Source: Chitinophagaceae bacterium (GTDB lineage Bacteria > Bacteroidota > Bacteroidia > Chitinophagales > Chitinophagaceae). From it: 64,000 nucleotides of DNA. The notes beneath the pieces are model-generated. The model did not search any database. It saw nothing but the letters and a program-made list of their open reading frames with translations, and was not told the origin of the DNA. The position numbers were made by a program, and so were the translations under genes. Numbering within the stretch: position 1 is the first letter of the stretch; each line of letters begins with the position of its first letter. Of this stretch, positions 46,329 to 54,542 are shown piece by piece. The stretch lies in contig CANCVE010000003.1 of the NCBI GenBank assembly GCA_947381435.1, forward strand, positions 54,116-118,115. The letters are read 5' to 3'.

Positions 46329-46366
46329 GAGGGAAAGAGGGAATAGGCAAGGAGGCAAAGAGTATT
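46329..46366 (+). repeat. Purine-rich word repeat before the protease gene
   Basis: GGGAAAGAGGGAATAGGCAA then GGAGGCAAAGAG. A related word (GACAAGGAGGGATAGGCTAAG) follows the protease gene at 46845-46874, and further versions flank the S23-like gene at 49137-49200 and 49601-49640. The shared word GGATAGGCAAGGAGG marks both genes that do not belong to leucine synthesis. Confidence 0.7.
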
Positions 46367-46415
46367 AAGTGACAGCAATAAACTAAGTATCTTTATTCAA
46401 ATTAATACTTTTATT

Positions 46416-46844
46416 ATGGGACTTGTACACGCAGAAATAGAACTCATAAATGGCGAAGACCTTGGTCTTGCTCGAAGACACTACATTGGAGAAGAAGAGG
46501 TAAAACGTTTTAATGTAACGGCACTTGTTGACACTGGAGCAATCATGCTTTGCATTAATGAACACATCCAAGAATATATGCAGTTTCCTTTTTTTGAGAA
46601 AAGACAGGCTCAAACTGCGGATGGACGTATAATTGATTGCGATGTTGTTGGACAAGTAGAAGTACGCTTTAAAAATAGAGGTACAACTTGCAGGGCAATG
46701 GTTCTTCCTGGAGATAGTGAAGTTCTTTTAGGCGCAATTCCTCTTGAAGATATGGATGTGGTGGTTAATCCCCAAAGGCAAGAACTTATTGTTAATCCCG
46801 ATCATCCATATATGGCTCAAATGACTTTGAAAGGAATTAGATGA
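46416..46844 (+). CDS. Clan AA retropepsin-like aspartic protease, copy 2
   Basis: The 142-residue product matches the gene at 26882-27310 along its whole length: same start MGLVHAEIELINGEDLGLAR, the active-site ALVDTGAIMLCINEHIQEYM (D-T-G), and the tail VLLGAIPLEDMDVVVNPQRQ. It lies between leuC and leuD with purine-rich word repeats on both sides. It has nothing obvious to do with leucine biosynthesis. A small protease that can move between operons, or an insertion between co-transcribed genes, are both possible. Confidence 0.85.
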   Translation: MGLVHAEIELINGEDLGLARRHYIGEEEVKRFNVTALVDTGAIMLCINEHIQEYMQFPFFEKRQAQTADGRIIDCDVVGQVEVRFKNRGTTCRAMVLPGDSEVLLGAIPLEDMDVVVNPQRQELIVNPDHPYMAQMTLKGIR

Positions 46845-46919
46845 GACAAGGAGGGATAGGCTAAGTGGCAAATATTAAAAGAGAAAAAATTATTAATTAA
46901 CAATTATCAAATAACAAAA

Positions 46920-47516
46920 ATGGCTTACGATAAATTCACAGTGGTAAAGAGTACAGCGGTTCCTTTACCAATAGAAAATATAGATACAGATCAGATTATA
47001 CCAGCACGTTTCTTAAAAGCAACTAAGCGTGAAGGTTTTGGTGATAACCTATTCAGGGACTGGCGTTATAATAACGACAATACCCCTAAGCAAGATTTCG
47101 TTTTGAATAACCCAATCTACTCAGGAAAAATATTGGTTGGTGGAACCAACTTCGGTAGCGGAAGTAGCCGTGAGCATGCTGCATGGGCTATCTACGATTA
47201 CGGATTCAGGGCTGTAGTGTCTAGTTTCTTTGCAGACATCTTTAAAGGGAATGCAATCAACATCGGTATTCTTCCTGTTCAAGTAACTCCTGCATTTTTA
47301 GAAAAGATATTTACAGCAATAGAAGCTGATCCAAAAGCTGAAATTGAAATTGATTTACCAGCACAAACCATTACCATCGTTGCTAGTGATGAGTCAGAAT
47401 CTTTCGACATCAATGGTTATAAAAAACATAACCTATTGAATGGCTTTGATGATATTGATTATCTACAAGCCATGAAAGAAGAGATTCTTACGTTTGCGGA
47501 AGCGAAAGCGGTGTAA
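46920..47516 (+). CDS. leuD: 3-isopropylmalate dehydratase, small subunit
   Basis: The 198-residue product has VPLPIENIDTDQIIPARFL near the start (the D-T-D-x-I-x-P substrate loop), ILVGGTNFGSGSSREHAAWA (about residues 77-96; G-x-N-F-G-x-G-S-S-R-E-H) and the swivelling-domain fold of aconitase. It forms the isomerase with LeuC. It is separated from leuC by the aspartic protease gene. Confidence 0.97.
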   Translation: MAYDKFTVVKSTAVPLPIENIDTDQIIPARFLKATKREGFGDNLFRDWRYNNDNTPKQDFVLNNPIYSGKILVGGTNFGSGSSREHAAWAIYDYGFRAVVSSFFADIFKGNAINIGILPVQVTPAFLEKIFTAIEADPKAEIEIDLPAQTITIVASDESESFDINGYKKHNLLNGFDDIDYLQAMKEEILTFAEAKAV

Positions 47517-47528
47517 GTTGTAGGTTAT

Positions 47529-47576
47529 AAGTATTAAGTAATAGGTAAAAAACCTAATACCTATTACTTAATACTT
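47529..47576. repeat. Perfect 18-bp hairpin inside the leu operon
   Basis: AAGTATTAAGTAATAGGT (47529-47546) and its exact complement (47559-47576) enclose a 12-base loop. It lies between leuD and the leuA/cimA-like gene, 37 bp before the latter's start. It could lower read-through or protect the upstream message from 3' decay. Words are near those of 5457-5533. Confidence 0.75.
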
Positions 47577-47613
47577 ACTACCAATTCAATCATTCAAATC
47601 AATTTAATCATAA

Positions 47614-49137
47614 TTGAAGAACAAACAGCGTCACATAGAAATAATGGACACCACCCTGAGGGATGGTGAACAGATGAGTGGAGTATCTTTTTCTGCATCA
47701 GAAAAATTGACCATTGCACAGTTATTATTGAATGAAGTGAAGGTTGATAGGATTGAGATTGCCTCTGCCCGTGTTTCTGAAGGGGAGTTTCAGGCTGTGA
47801 AGAAGATTACTAGCTGGGCCGCTGAAAAAGGATTTCTAGATAAGATAGAAGTATTGACATTTGTGGATGGAGAAACTTCCGTAAACTGGATGGTAGAATC
47901 TGGTGCTAAGGTGATGAACCTACTAACCAAAGGCTCTTTAAACCATCTTACCCATCAATTGAAAAAAAAGCCTGAAGAACACTTTGCAGATGTTGCCATG
48001 GTAGTAGCATTGGCAAATACAAAAGGGATTTCTTGTAATATATACCTTGAAGATTGGAGTAATGGTATGCGCAACTCTAAGGAATATGTGTTTCAATACA
48101 TAGATTTCTTAGCTACTCAGCCTATCAAACGCGTGCTGTTGCCAGATACTTTGGGCATATTGATTCCATCTGAAACTTTTGCTTATATCTCTGAACTGGT
48201 TGCCCGTTACCCACAACTCCATTTTGATTTTCATGCACATAATGATTACGATTTAAGTACTGCCAATGTATTGGAAGCCGTTAAAGCTGGCGCAAAAGGC
48301 TTACACCTAACCATTAACGGAATGGGTGAAAGAGCAGGAAATGCTCCTTTGGCAAGTGCTGTAGCTGTAATGAACGACTATTTACCCAATGTGAAAACGA
48401 GCGTTGTAGAAAAGTCATTATATACCGTAAGTAAACTGGTAGAAACCTTTTCTGGGTTCAGAATTTCTGCCAATAAGCCTGTAGTGGGAGAAAATGTATT
48501 TACACAAACTGCGGGTATTCATGCTGACGGTGATAAGAAAAATAACCTTTATTATAATGATTTGATGCCCGAGCGTTTCGGTCGTCAACGCAAATATGCC
48601 CTTGGTAAAACAAGTGGTAAGGCCAATATAGAAAACAACTTACAACAGTTGGGCATCAAACTTAGTGATGCTGACCTAAAGAAGGTTACCCAAAGAATCA
48701 TTGAATTGGGTGACAGGAAAGAAATGGTTACCCAGGCAGATTTGCCTTATATCATTTCTGATGTGTTAGATAGTAATTCTATTGAGGCAAGGGTTCAGAT
48801 AACCAATTATGTGTTGACCCATTCCAAAAATCTCAACCCTTCTGTTACCTTAGAAATAGTTATAGATGGTGAAAAATTTGAGGAGCATGCTCAAGGCGAT
48901 GGTCAGTACGATGCGTTTGTGAATGCCTTGAAAAAGATTTATAAACTAAAGAAGGTAGAGTTGCCATTACTAACGGATTACACTGTTCGGATTCCTCCGG
49001 GCGGTAAGTCTGATGCATTGTGCGAAACAATTATTACTTGGCTTTATAAAGGAAAAGAATTTAAAACAAGGGGATTGGATAGCGATCAAACGGTTGCAGC
49101 AATTAAAGCGACTGAGAAGATGTTGAATACGATATAG
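47614..49137 (+). CDS. 2-isopropylmalate synthase / (R)-citramalate synthase family
   Basis: The 507-residue product begins with the TIM-barrel start IEIMDTTLRDGEQMSGVSF (D-T-T-L-R-D-G-E-Q), has HFDFHAHNDYDLSTANVLEA (H-x-H-N-D metal site, about 202-221) and LTINGMGERAGNAPLASAVA, and a C-terminal LeuA dimer/allosteric domain. The neighbours leuC, leuD and leuB fit either 2-isopropylmalate synthase (leucine) or citramalate synthase (isoleucine); active-site residues cannot settle it by eye. Translation must begin at the TTG of 47614 because the first ATG (47644) would remove the first strand of the barrel. Confidence 0.9.
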   Translation: MKNKQRHIEIMDTTLRDGEQMSGVSFSASEKLTIAQLLLNEVKVDRIEIASARVSEGEFQAVKKITSWAAEKGFLDKIEVLTFVDGETSVNWMVESGAKVMNLLTKGSLNHLTHQLKKKPEEHFADVAMVVALANTKGISCNIYLEDWSNGMRNSKEYVFQYIDFLATQPIKRVLLPDTLGILIPSETFAYISELVARYPQLHFDFHAHNDYDLSTANVLEAVKAGAKGLHLTINGMGERAGNAPLASAVAVMNDYLPNVKTSVVEKSLYTVSKLVETFSGFRISANKPVVGENVFTQTAGIHADGDKKNNLYYNDLMPERFGRQRKYALGKTSGKANIENNLQQLGIKLSDADLKKVTQRIIELGDRKEMVTQADLPYIISDVLDSNSIEARVQITNYVLTHSKNLNPSVTLEIVIDGEKFEEHAQGDGQYDAFVNALKKIYKLKKVELPLLTDYTVRIPPGGKSDALCETIITWLYKGKEFKTRGLDSDQTVAAIKATEKMLNTI

Positions 49138-49200
49138 AGAGGGAAAGAGGGGATAGGCAAGGAGGATAAGAGGAGATAGGCAAAGAGGTGAAGAAAGGGG
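49137..49200 (+). repeat. Purine-rich word repeat before the S23-like gene
   Basis: GAGGGAAAGAGGGGATAGGC then AAGGAGGATAAGAGGAGATAGG and GCAAAGAGG, a run of GGAGGATA-like words. Its left end overlaps the stop codon of the leuA/cimA-like gene. It matches the words beside the protease gene at 46.3 kb. Confidence 0.7.
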
Positions 49201-49227
49201 TTGGTTTTACAATAAATATAAGAGAGT

Positions 49228-49599
49228 ATGTCACTGATAAAGAGTTATCGAGATTTAATCGTGTGGCAGAAATCCATAGAATTAGTTAAGAAAATATACT
49301 TGGTAACGCAGATATATCCTAGAGAGGAACTGTTTGGATTATCTAGTCAAATGAGAAGAAGTGCAGTTTCTATACCTAGCAACATTGCCGAAGGATATGG
49401 GAGACACTCTACAGGAGATTATGTTAGATTCCTTCATATTTCTGTAGGTTCTCTTTATGAACTTCAAACACAGGTAGAGATCTCTTTTCAATTGAAATAC
49501 ATCATTGAGACTCCTTACAGAGAAACAATTGGTTTATGCACGGAGATTGATAAAATTTTATACGTAATAATTCAAAAATTGAAAGAGAATAAAGCATAG
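49228..49599 (+). CDS. Four-helix bundle protein (S23/IVP family)
   Basis: The 123-residue product has the S23 pattern: YRDLIVWQKSIELVKKIYLV, QIYPREELFGLSSQMRRSAV, PSNIAEGYGRHSTGDYVRFL and LYELQTQVEISFQLKYIIET. Such proteins were first found encoded in intervening sequences of 23S rRNA genes; free-standing copies are frequent in Bacteroidota and their role is unknown. It sits between the leuA/cimA-like gene and leuB, flanked on both sides by the GGATAGGCAAGGAGG words. Confidence 0.9.
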   Translation: MSLIKSYRDLIVWQKSIELVKKIYLVTQIYPREELFGLSSQMRRSAVSIPSNIAEGYGRHSTGDYVRFLHISVGSLYELQTQVEISFQLKYIIETPYRETIGLCTEIDKILYVIIQKLKENKA

Positions 49600-49600
49600 A

Positions 49601-49712
49601 ATAGAGGGAAAGAGTAGTTAGGCAAGGAGGGAAATAGGGTAAGAAATATCCTAAATTTCTCAACTCTCCACAAAACTCTTTCCCTCTTATCCTCCTTTCC
49701 TCTTTCCCTAAT
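49601..49712. repeat. Purine word repeat with complementary partner before leuB
   Basis: GAGGGAAAGAGTAGTTAGGC then AAGGAGGGAAATAGGG (49601-49640) is answered by CTCTTTCCCTCTTATCCTCC then TTTCCTCTTTCCC (49670-49712), forming a large pyrimidine-purine hairpin 10 bp before leuB. Such a hairpin could control leuB relative to the upstream genes. Confidence 0.7.
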
Positions 49713-49720
49713 TAAAAAAA

Positions 49721-50791
49721 ATGAAAAAAAACATCCTTATCGTTCCTGGAGATGGAATAGGACAAGAAGTTACCGCAGTAGGTAAATTAGTATTGGATAA
49801 GATAGCTGCCAAGTTTGGTCATGAGTTTACTTATGATGAGGCGCTTATTGGTCACGTGGCTATTGAAGCTACCGGCAATCCTTTGCCAGATGAAACATTG
49901 GCTAAAATGAAAGCTTCTGATGCGGTGTTGTTCGGAGCCGTTGGTCATCCTAAGTATGATAATGATCCAAGTGCAAAGGTTCGTCCAGAGCAAGGCTTGT
50001 TGAAGATGCGTAAAGAACTTGGTTTGTATGCCAACCTTCGCCCTATCAAGTTATTTGATGAGTTATTGGATGCTTCTAGCATTAAACCAGAAATATTAAA
50101 GGGTGCTGACATCCTTTTCTTCCGTGAGTTGACTGGAGATATTTATTTCGGTGAAAAAGGCCGCAAGAATAATGGCGATACGGCTTACGATGTGGCTGAA
50201 TATAGCCGCTTTGAAGTAGAGCGTATTGGTAGAAAAGCTTTTGAAGCAGCAAGAACCCGTAGAAAGAAATTGTGCTCTGTTGATAAGGCTAACGTTTTAG
50301 AAACAAGCCGTTTGTGGAGAGAAGTAATTCAGAAGATTGCTCCAGAATATCCTGATGTTGAAGTAGAATACCAGTTTGTAGATGCTTTGGCAATGATGTT
50401 GATTAAGAATCCTGCTCGTTTTGATGTGGTAGTTACTGCAAACTTGTTTGGTGATATATTGACTGACGAAGCTTCTCAGATTGCAGGTTCAATGGGTATG
50501 TTGGCTTCTGCTTCTATTGGTGATGGCACTGGCGTTTACGAACCTATCCATGGTTCTGCACACGACATTACTGGTAAGGGAGTTGCTAATCCGTTGGCTT
50601 CAATTTTATCTGCTGCGTTTTTGTTGGATATTTCTTTTGGCATGAAAGAAGAGTCTGAACTAGTTATCTCTGCTGTTGATAAGGTATTGAAAGAAGGTTT
50701 CCGTACATGTGATATTGCCGATGCTAAAACGCCTGCTGAAAAGATTCTAGGTACAGATGCAATGGGTGCTGAAGTATTGAAGTTCCTTTAA
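49721..50791 (+). CDS. leuB: 3-isopropylmalate dehydrogenase
   Basis: The 356-residue product begins KKNILIVPGDGIGQEVTAVG, with the NAD-binding P-G-D-G-I-G start, and contains RPEQGLLKMRKELGLYANLRP (substrate arginines), FFRELTGDIYFGEKG (R-x-L-T-G-D-I-Y), and the Asp-rich cation site VVVTANLFGDILTDEASQIA. It oxidatively decarboxylates 3-isopropylmalate, or the isoleucine analogue. It ends the operon; a terminator follows. Confidence 0.97.
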   Translation: MKKNILIVPGDGIGQEVTAVGKLVLDKIAAKFGHEFTYDEALIGHVAIEATGNPLPDETLAKMKASDAVLFGAVGHPKYDNDPSAKVRPEQGLLKMRKELGLYANLRPIKLFDELLDASSIKPEILKGADILFFRELTGDIYFGEKGRKNNGDTAYDVAEYSRFEVERIGRKAFEAARTRRKKLCSVDKANVLETSRLWREVIQKIAPEYPDVEVEYQFVDALAMMLIKNPARFDVVVTANLFGDILTDEASQIAGSMGMLASASIGDGTGVYEPIHGSAHDITGKGVANPLASILSAAFLLDISFGMKEESELVISAVDKVLKEGFRTCDIADAKTPAEKILGTDAMGAEVLKFL

Positions 50792-50827
50792 ACCCCGACC
50801 CTAAAGGGTGAAAAGATTATGAATTAT

Positions 50828-50859
50828 AAAATGCCGTTGGTTTAAACCAATGGCATTTT
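50828..50859 (+). terminator. Terminator of the leu operon
   Basis: AAAATGCCgTTGGTTT - AAACCAAtGGCATTTT is a nearly perfect 16-bp stem, then CATTTATTT. It lies 37 bp after the leuB stop. Confidence 0.85.
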
Positions 50860-50911
50860 CATTTATTTAAAAATTGGAGAAATCATTATTTTCATTCAAA
50901 TCACTCTAATC

Positions 50912-51547
50912 ATGATACTCATTGTTTCGGCTACAGAGATGGAAGTTAATATTGCAAGGCATCAACTAAAAGACTCGCCAAATATTAGCTTTCATATTAC
51001 TGGTGTGGGTATGTTGGCGGCGGCAGTTTCTTTAACTAAACTTGCTTTAACTCATAAGCCAGAACTTATTATTCAAGTGGGTATTGCTGGTTGTTTTGAT
51101 TCTTCGATAGATTTAGGAAACGTTGTTTTGGTGAAGGAAGAAATATTGGGAGATACTGGTGTTGAGGAAAATGGCGAATGGAAAGATTTATTCAAGACTA
51201 AATTCATAGCTCCCAATGATGCCCCTTTTACCAATGGCAGATTAATCAACAAACATCTTTCAACTTACAATCATTCACAATTGCCAGAAGTTACTGCCCT
51301 TACTGTTAATGAAATAACTACTAGGCAGGAGCGTATTGCGCAGCTAAAATCTCTCTATAATCCCACAATAGAAAGTATGGAAGGGGCCGCTTTGCATTAT
51401 GTGTGCAACTATTTAAACATTCCCTACTTGCAGATACGTGGATTAAGCAACTATATTGGTGAGCGTGATAAATCGAATTGGCGAATTAAAGAAGCCGTGG
51501 AGAATGCAAACAAAGTACTGTTGGAAATAGTTTGTTCTTTGATATAG
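50912..51547 (+). CDS. mqnB: Futalosine hydrolase
   Basis: The 211-residue product is a nucleoside-phosphorylase-fold hydrolase: VSATEMEVNIARHQL, FHITGVGMLAAAVSLTKLAL, IIQVGIAGCFDSSIDLGNVV (G-I-A-G-x-F) and the specificity region NPTIESMEGAALHYVCNYLN (M-E-G-A-A). It cleaves futalosine, giving dehypoxanthine futalosine for menaquinone. mqnD is the next gene on the strand, which strengthens the call over a general MTA/SAH nucleosidase. Confidence 0.9.
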   Translation: MILIVSATEMEVNIARHQLKDSPNISFHITGVGMLAAAVSLTKLALTHKPELIIQVGIAGCFDSSIDLGNVVLVKEEILGDTGVEENGEWKDLFKTKFIAPNDAPFTNGRLINKHLSTYNHSQLPEVTALTVNEITTRQERIAQLKSLYNPTIESMEGAALHYVCNYLNIPYLQIRGLSNYIGERDKSNWRIKEAVENANKVLLEIVCSLI

Positions 51548-51554
51548 GACATTT

Positions 51555-51615
51555 AAAAAAAACAAAAACCCGGTTTCATCATCCGACTAGCAGAGAGAGG
51601 ATTTACCGGGTATCG
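51555..51615 (-). ncRNA. Candidate small RNA with own promoter and terminator
   Basis: On the minus strand a -7 box TATATTTG (51621-51628) is followed about 6 bases later by a region that folds as ACCCGGT - AAATCC...GGATGATGA - ACCGGGT (51568-51574 with 51605-51611) and ends in TTTTTGTTTTTTTT. The inner ATCC/GGAT pair encloses a pyrimidine-rich stretch (TCTCTCTGCTAGTC) that would be single-stranded. Size about 60 nt. No gene on the minus strand precedes it, so the terminator cannot belong to one. The -33 element is not at the usual distance. Confidence 0.55.
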
Positions 51616-51644
51616 CATTGCAAATATAAAAGAAATGAATAAAG

Positions 51645-51652
51645 TAAATTTG
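51645..51652 (+). promoter_or_regulatory. -7 box of mqnD promoter, facing the small-RNA promoter
   Basis: TAAATTTG matches TAnnTTTG on the plus strand, about 30 bp before the mqnD start. The palindrome TTGCAAAT...ATTTGCAA (51618-51655) makes it a mirror image of the small-RNA -7 box. No TTG lies at 19-20 bp, only at 24 bp. Confidence 0.5.
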
Positions 51653-51681
51653 CAAATCATTCAAATCATTTAATCACAATT

Positions 51682-52491
51682 ATGAAACTCTCTCTTGGCT
51701 TTTCCCCTTGCCCTAACGATACTTTTATTTTTGATGCCCTCGTAAACAATAAGATTGATACTGAAGGATTGGAATTTGAAGTGCAGATGGAAGATGTGCA
51801 AACCCTTAACGAGTGGGCCAGAGCTGGCAAACTCGACTTATCCAAAATTAGTTATGGCGTATTGCCATTGGTGCTTTCGCAGTATCAATTATTAAATAGT
51901 GGCGGTGCATTGGGTAAGGGCGTTGGACCTTTATTAATCAGTAAAAAAGAAATAGACCCTACCAAATTGCAGGAAACTGTAAACAATTACACCATCGCAG
52001 TGCCTGGTGTAAATACCACGGCGCACTTGCTATTTTCGATGGCTTTCCCCAATGCCAAACAAAAGACTTTCCTTGTTTTTAATGAAATAGAAGATGCTGT
52101 GCTAAGTGGAAAAGTGGATGCTGGCGTCATCATTCATGAAAACAGATTCACTTATCAGGATAAGGGCTTGGTGAAACTGATGGACTTGGGCAACTATTGG
52201 GAGCAGCAATTGCAAGTGCCTATTCCGTTGGGAGGTATTGTTGCCCATCATCGGATTGGCAATGAATTGGCTGCAAAAGTGGATAGATTAATACGCAAAA
52301 GCGTAGAGTTTGCTTTCTCCAATTATCCCGAACTAACGGATTATATCCGCAGCCATGCCCAAGAAATGAGTGAGGATGTAATGCGTAAACACATTGACTT
52401 GTACGTAAATAACTTTTCGATAGACCTTGGTATTGAAGGAAAAAAAGCCGTTGATACACTGTTAGAAGTATATAAAAGGCTTAATGATTGA
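51682..52491 (+). CDS. mqnD: 1,4-dihydroxy-6-naphthoate synthase
   Basis: The 269-residue product begins MKLSLGFSPCPNDTFIFDAL, the S-P-C-P-N-D-T-x-I/F hallmark, and continues with KISYGVLPLVLSQYQLLNSG, GVNTTAHLLFSMAFP, VDAGVIIHENRFTYQDKGL and LPLGGIVAHHRIG (His-rich). It is a periplasmic-binding-fold enzyme that turns cyclic DHFL into dihydroxy-naphthoate for menaquinone. Together with mqnB it shows the futalosine pathway in this organism. Confidence 0.95.
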   Translation: MKLSLGFSPCPNDTFIFDALVNNKIDTEGLEFEVQMEDVQTLNEWARAGKLDLSKISYGVLPLVLSQYQLLNSGGALGKGVGPLLISKKEIDPTKLQETVNNYTIAVPGVNTTAHLLFSMAFPNAKQKTFLVFNEIEDAVLSGKVDAGVIIHENRFTYQDKGLVKLMDLGNYWEQQLQVPIPLGGIVAHHRIGNELAAKVDRLIRKSVEFAFSNYPELTDYIRSHAQEMSEDVMRKHIDLYVNNFSIDLGIEGKKAVDTLLEVYKRLND

Positions 52492-52506
52492 GCAGCAAAT
52501 TATTAA

Positions 52507-53166
52507 TTATCTCTTCCTCGTTATTACAGGCATCTTAAAGATAAATTCCACATTGAAGTAGCTAAAATATTGGCTACTATTTTTTCCATGAAAATCTAAA
52601 GATGGTTGCCAGCAAACACTTATGTTACTATAAAGTCCTAAGTAATATTGCAATCCTAAGCGAAGAGCCAATCCCTTGGTTACGCTGCTATCTATTGTTT
52701 TATAGTAACCATACGTTGCAAATTTTGTATTCTGCCATTCATATTTTTGATAGGCCAATCCTACACCAAAATCCCATCTTCCTACTTTTCTCATCAAACT
52801 AATGGCACTATATCCCAAAGTATGTCTATTGCCTATAGATGAAGTGTCTATATCACCACCTACAGGTTCTCCGTAATGAACTGGTGGCAAATAAGCAACT
52901 ATGCCAGATAGGTAATACTTTTTATTTAGATAAATCTCCGCACCACAACTAAGCCCTAATGAACCCTGATTGGAAGAACTTTTTCCATTATACCTAATAT
53001 TGTATTCATTAAATAAGGGCATATTCAAATTAATATTGATTAAAGGCAAAGGCTCTTGAGCAATAGGTTTAGGATTAAAAGATGCATTTTTCTTATTCTC
53101 AGCATGATGTGTGGTAGCACAAGAACTAATAGAGGCTACAAGAATAAGAATTGGAAGATATTTCAT
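52507..53166 (-). CDS. Predicted lipoprotein, beta-rich, function unknown
   Basis: The 219-residue product has a lipobox signal (MKYLPILILVASISSCATTH, Cys16 as lipid anchor). The mature chain looks like an eight-stranded barrel: LININLNMPLFNEYNIRYNG, SLGLSCGAEIYLNKKYYLSG, WDFGVGLAYQKYEW, LALRLGLQYYLGLYSN and a final aromatic strand VEFIFKMPVI. Fewer strands than classical porins. I do not recognise the family. It is downstream of the PH-like membrane protein gene on the same strand (28 bp gap). Confidence 0.6.
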   Translation of the reverse strand: MKYLPILILVASISSCATTHHAENKKNASFNPKPIAQEPLPLININLNMPLFNEYNIRYNGKSSSNQGSLGLSCGAEIYLNKKYYLSGIVAYLPPVHYGEPVGGDIDTSSIGNRHTLGYSAISLMRKVGRWDFGVGLAYQKYEWQNTKFATYGYYKTIDSSVTKGLALRLGLQYYLGLYSNISVCWQPSLDFHGKNSSQYFSYFNVEFIFKMPVITRKR

Positions 53167-53194
53167 TTGATAAGAATTTCATTTTAGAAAGAAT

Positions 53195-53929
53195 TTAAAG
53201 GCTAATTTCTCCATCCACTCTTCGTGCCTCCACATTCTTTCTAACTATGTACTCCAAGTCTTTAAAAGAGATGTTTGAACCAGAAGAAGATAGATATAAA
53301 GTGCCGTCATTTTTTTTAAAACTGTACTTCGTAAACAAACGCCGTAAGCCTTTCATTTGGCTATCAATTGCGCTTTTATAGGCTTCCTTATTCTTTATTT
53401 TAAGCTTTATGTATTTATTGGATTGTATTTTTTCGGTAGTAAAATCCTCAATGTCTGTCCATAATATTTGCCATGAAAACGCTGTACCAAGGTAATTCAC
53501 AACTATTCCATTGTTATCTATCACCATATTTGGTCGTTTATCTATTAAAACTTTAAAGAGAACGTAGAAAACAAAGCAGCCCAATAGCGCAGCAACAATA
53601 CCGAATGTTGTACCAATAATTGATGAATAGAATAGTAAAAATTGTGTTGGCTTTCTAAATAGATCGATATCGGATAAAAAGTAGAAGAAAAGAAAGAAGA
53701 AAATGAATTTGATAAATAAGAGTAACCAAATGTTTACTTTACCCTTTTTTAATACAAAAAAATCCAAAATGCCAAGTAATATAATAAATGGTATCGACAG
53801 CGAAACTATTACACTTGGGTGAATAATCATTGGGTACCCAAACCCCAATAAAAAAAATGGTACTACCATTATTAAGCAGTTGAACCACTTGTCACTTTTT
53901 ATCTCTAAAGGAAAATCTAGGTTATTCAT
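53195..53929 (-). CDS. Membrane protein with PH-like domain (STM3941-like)
   Basis: The 244-residue product has four membrane segments in the first 130 residues (LIMVVPFFLLGFGYPMIIHP, VIVSLSIPFIILLGILDFFV, FIKFIFFFLFFYFL, IVAALLGCFVFYVLFKVLI) followed by a soluble domain: MVIDNNGIVVNYLGTAFSWQ, ILWTDIEDFTTEKIQ, KYIKLKIKNKEAYKSAIDSQ. The G-I-x...W-x-D-I-x-x-F pattern is the bacterial PH-like domain of STM3941-type proteins. Function unknown. It is upstream of the lipoprotein gene on the same strand. Confidence 0.6.
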   Translation of the reverse strand: MNNLDFPLEIKSDKWFNCLIMVVPFFLLGFGYPMIIHPSVIVSLSIPFIILLGILDFFVLKKGKVNIWLLLFIKFIFFFLFFYFLSDIDLFRKPTQFLLFYSSIIGTTFGIVAALLGCFVFYVLFKVLIDKRPNMVIDNNGIVVNYLGTAFSWQILWTDIEDFTTEKIQSNKYIKLKIKNKEAYKSAIDSQMKGLRRLFTKYSFKKNDGTLYLSSSGSNISFKDLEYIVRKNVEARRVDGEISL

Positions 53930-53994
53930 ATAGCAATTTTGTTTTTTAATTAATATCCTGTGCCAAAAATAAAGGAATCGGGTTAATCAATTTA

Positions 53995-54304
53995 TATTCT
54001 TTGTTTCATACCCCCTCCCAATCGTATATCTTGCACACGGTTAAGGGGTACAGGCGGTTGAGGAAGGCTTCGCTGAGAGCGAAACCTTCCTTGCAAAATC
54101 TTAAAGTTTCATCACTTATACTTCTTACATGTTATCATTTACTAATTATTCGGTTATCGCTAAGGAAGGCTTCGCTTTCAGCGAAACCTTCCTTTATAAA
54201 ACCACTTTACAAGCCTTCGCTACAGGCATTTTCCACTTTTCTCACCTTCTTTTATACATTCCCCCAACGAGATAGGGAGGCGTATTTGGTATGCCTCACC
54301 TTAT
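53995..54304. other. Gene-free stretch before the 21-bp array, with two matching hairpins
   Basis: Two related hairpins occur: GGAAGGCTTCGCTgagAGCG then AAACCTTCC (54062-54092) and AAGGAAGGCTTCGCTttcAG then CGAAACCTTCCTT (54162-54194). The surrounding sequence is pyrimidine-rich (CCCCCTCCC, CTTCTTTTATAC), as before the other arrays. A frame runs through part of it but has no family signs. Confidence 0.6.
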
Positions 54305-54493
54305 AAAAGTTCAAACGTATACCGCATAAGTTCAAACTTTCACGACAAAAGTTCAAGCTTCTGTCGCATAAGTTAAGGCTTCCGTCACAAAAGTTTAGAC
54401 TTTTACGACAAAAGTTCAAACTTTCGTCGCATAAGTTCAAGCTTCCGATATAAAAGTCATGACTTCTGCCGCATAAGTTCAAACTTCCATCGG
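54305..54493 (+). repeat. Tandem array, nine 21-bp units
   Basis: Nine contiguous units of the type AWAAGTTCAAACTTYCGTCGC. Junctions obey the rule seen at 14907-15116: CGC is followed by ATAAG, GAC or CAC by AAAAG. AAGTTCAAACTT is self-complementary in several units. An orphan gene starts 50 bp after the last unit. Confidence 0.95.
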
Positions 54494-54542
54494 ACAATAA
54501 AAAAGTAAACAATCATTTCATTTAAAAAGAAAAAAAGAAAAA

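Noticed and set aside
51541..51620. Ordinary terminator of mqnB
   Set aside because: The T-run follows the stem only on the minus strand, so it cannot end the plus-strand mqnB transcript.
54252..54512. Cys/Asn-rich frame on the minus strand of the 21-bp array
   Set aside because: Repeat-derived, as above.
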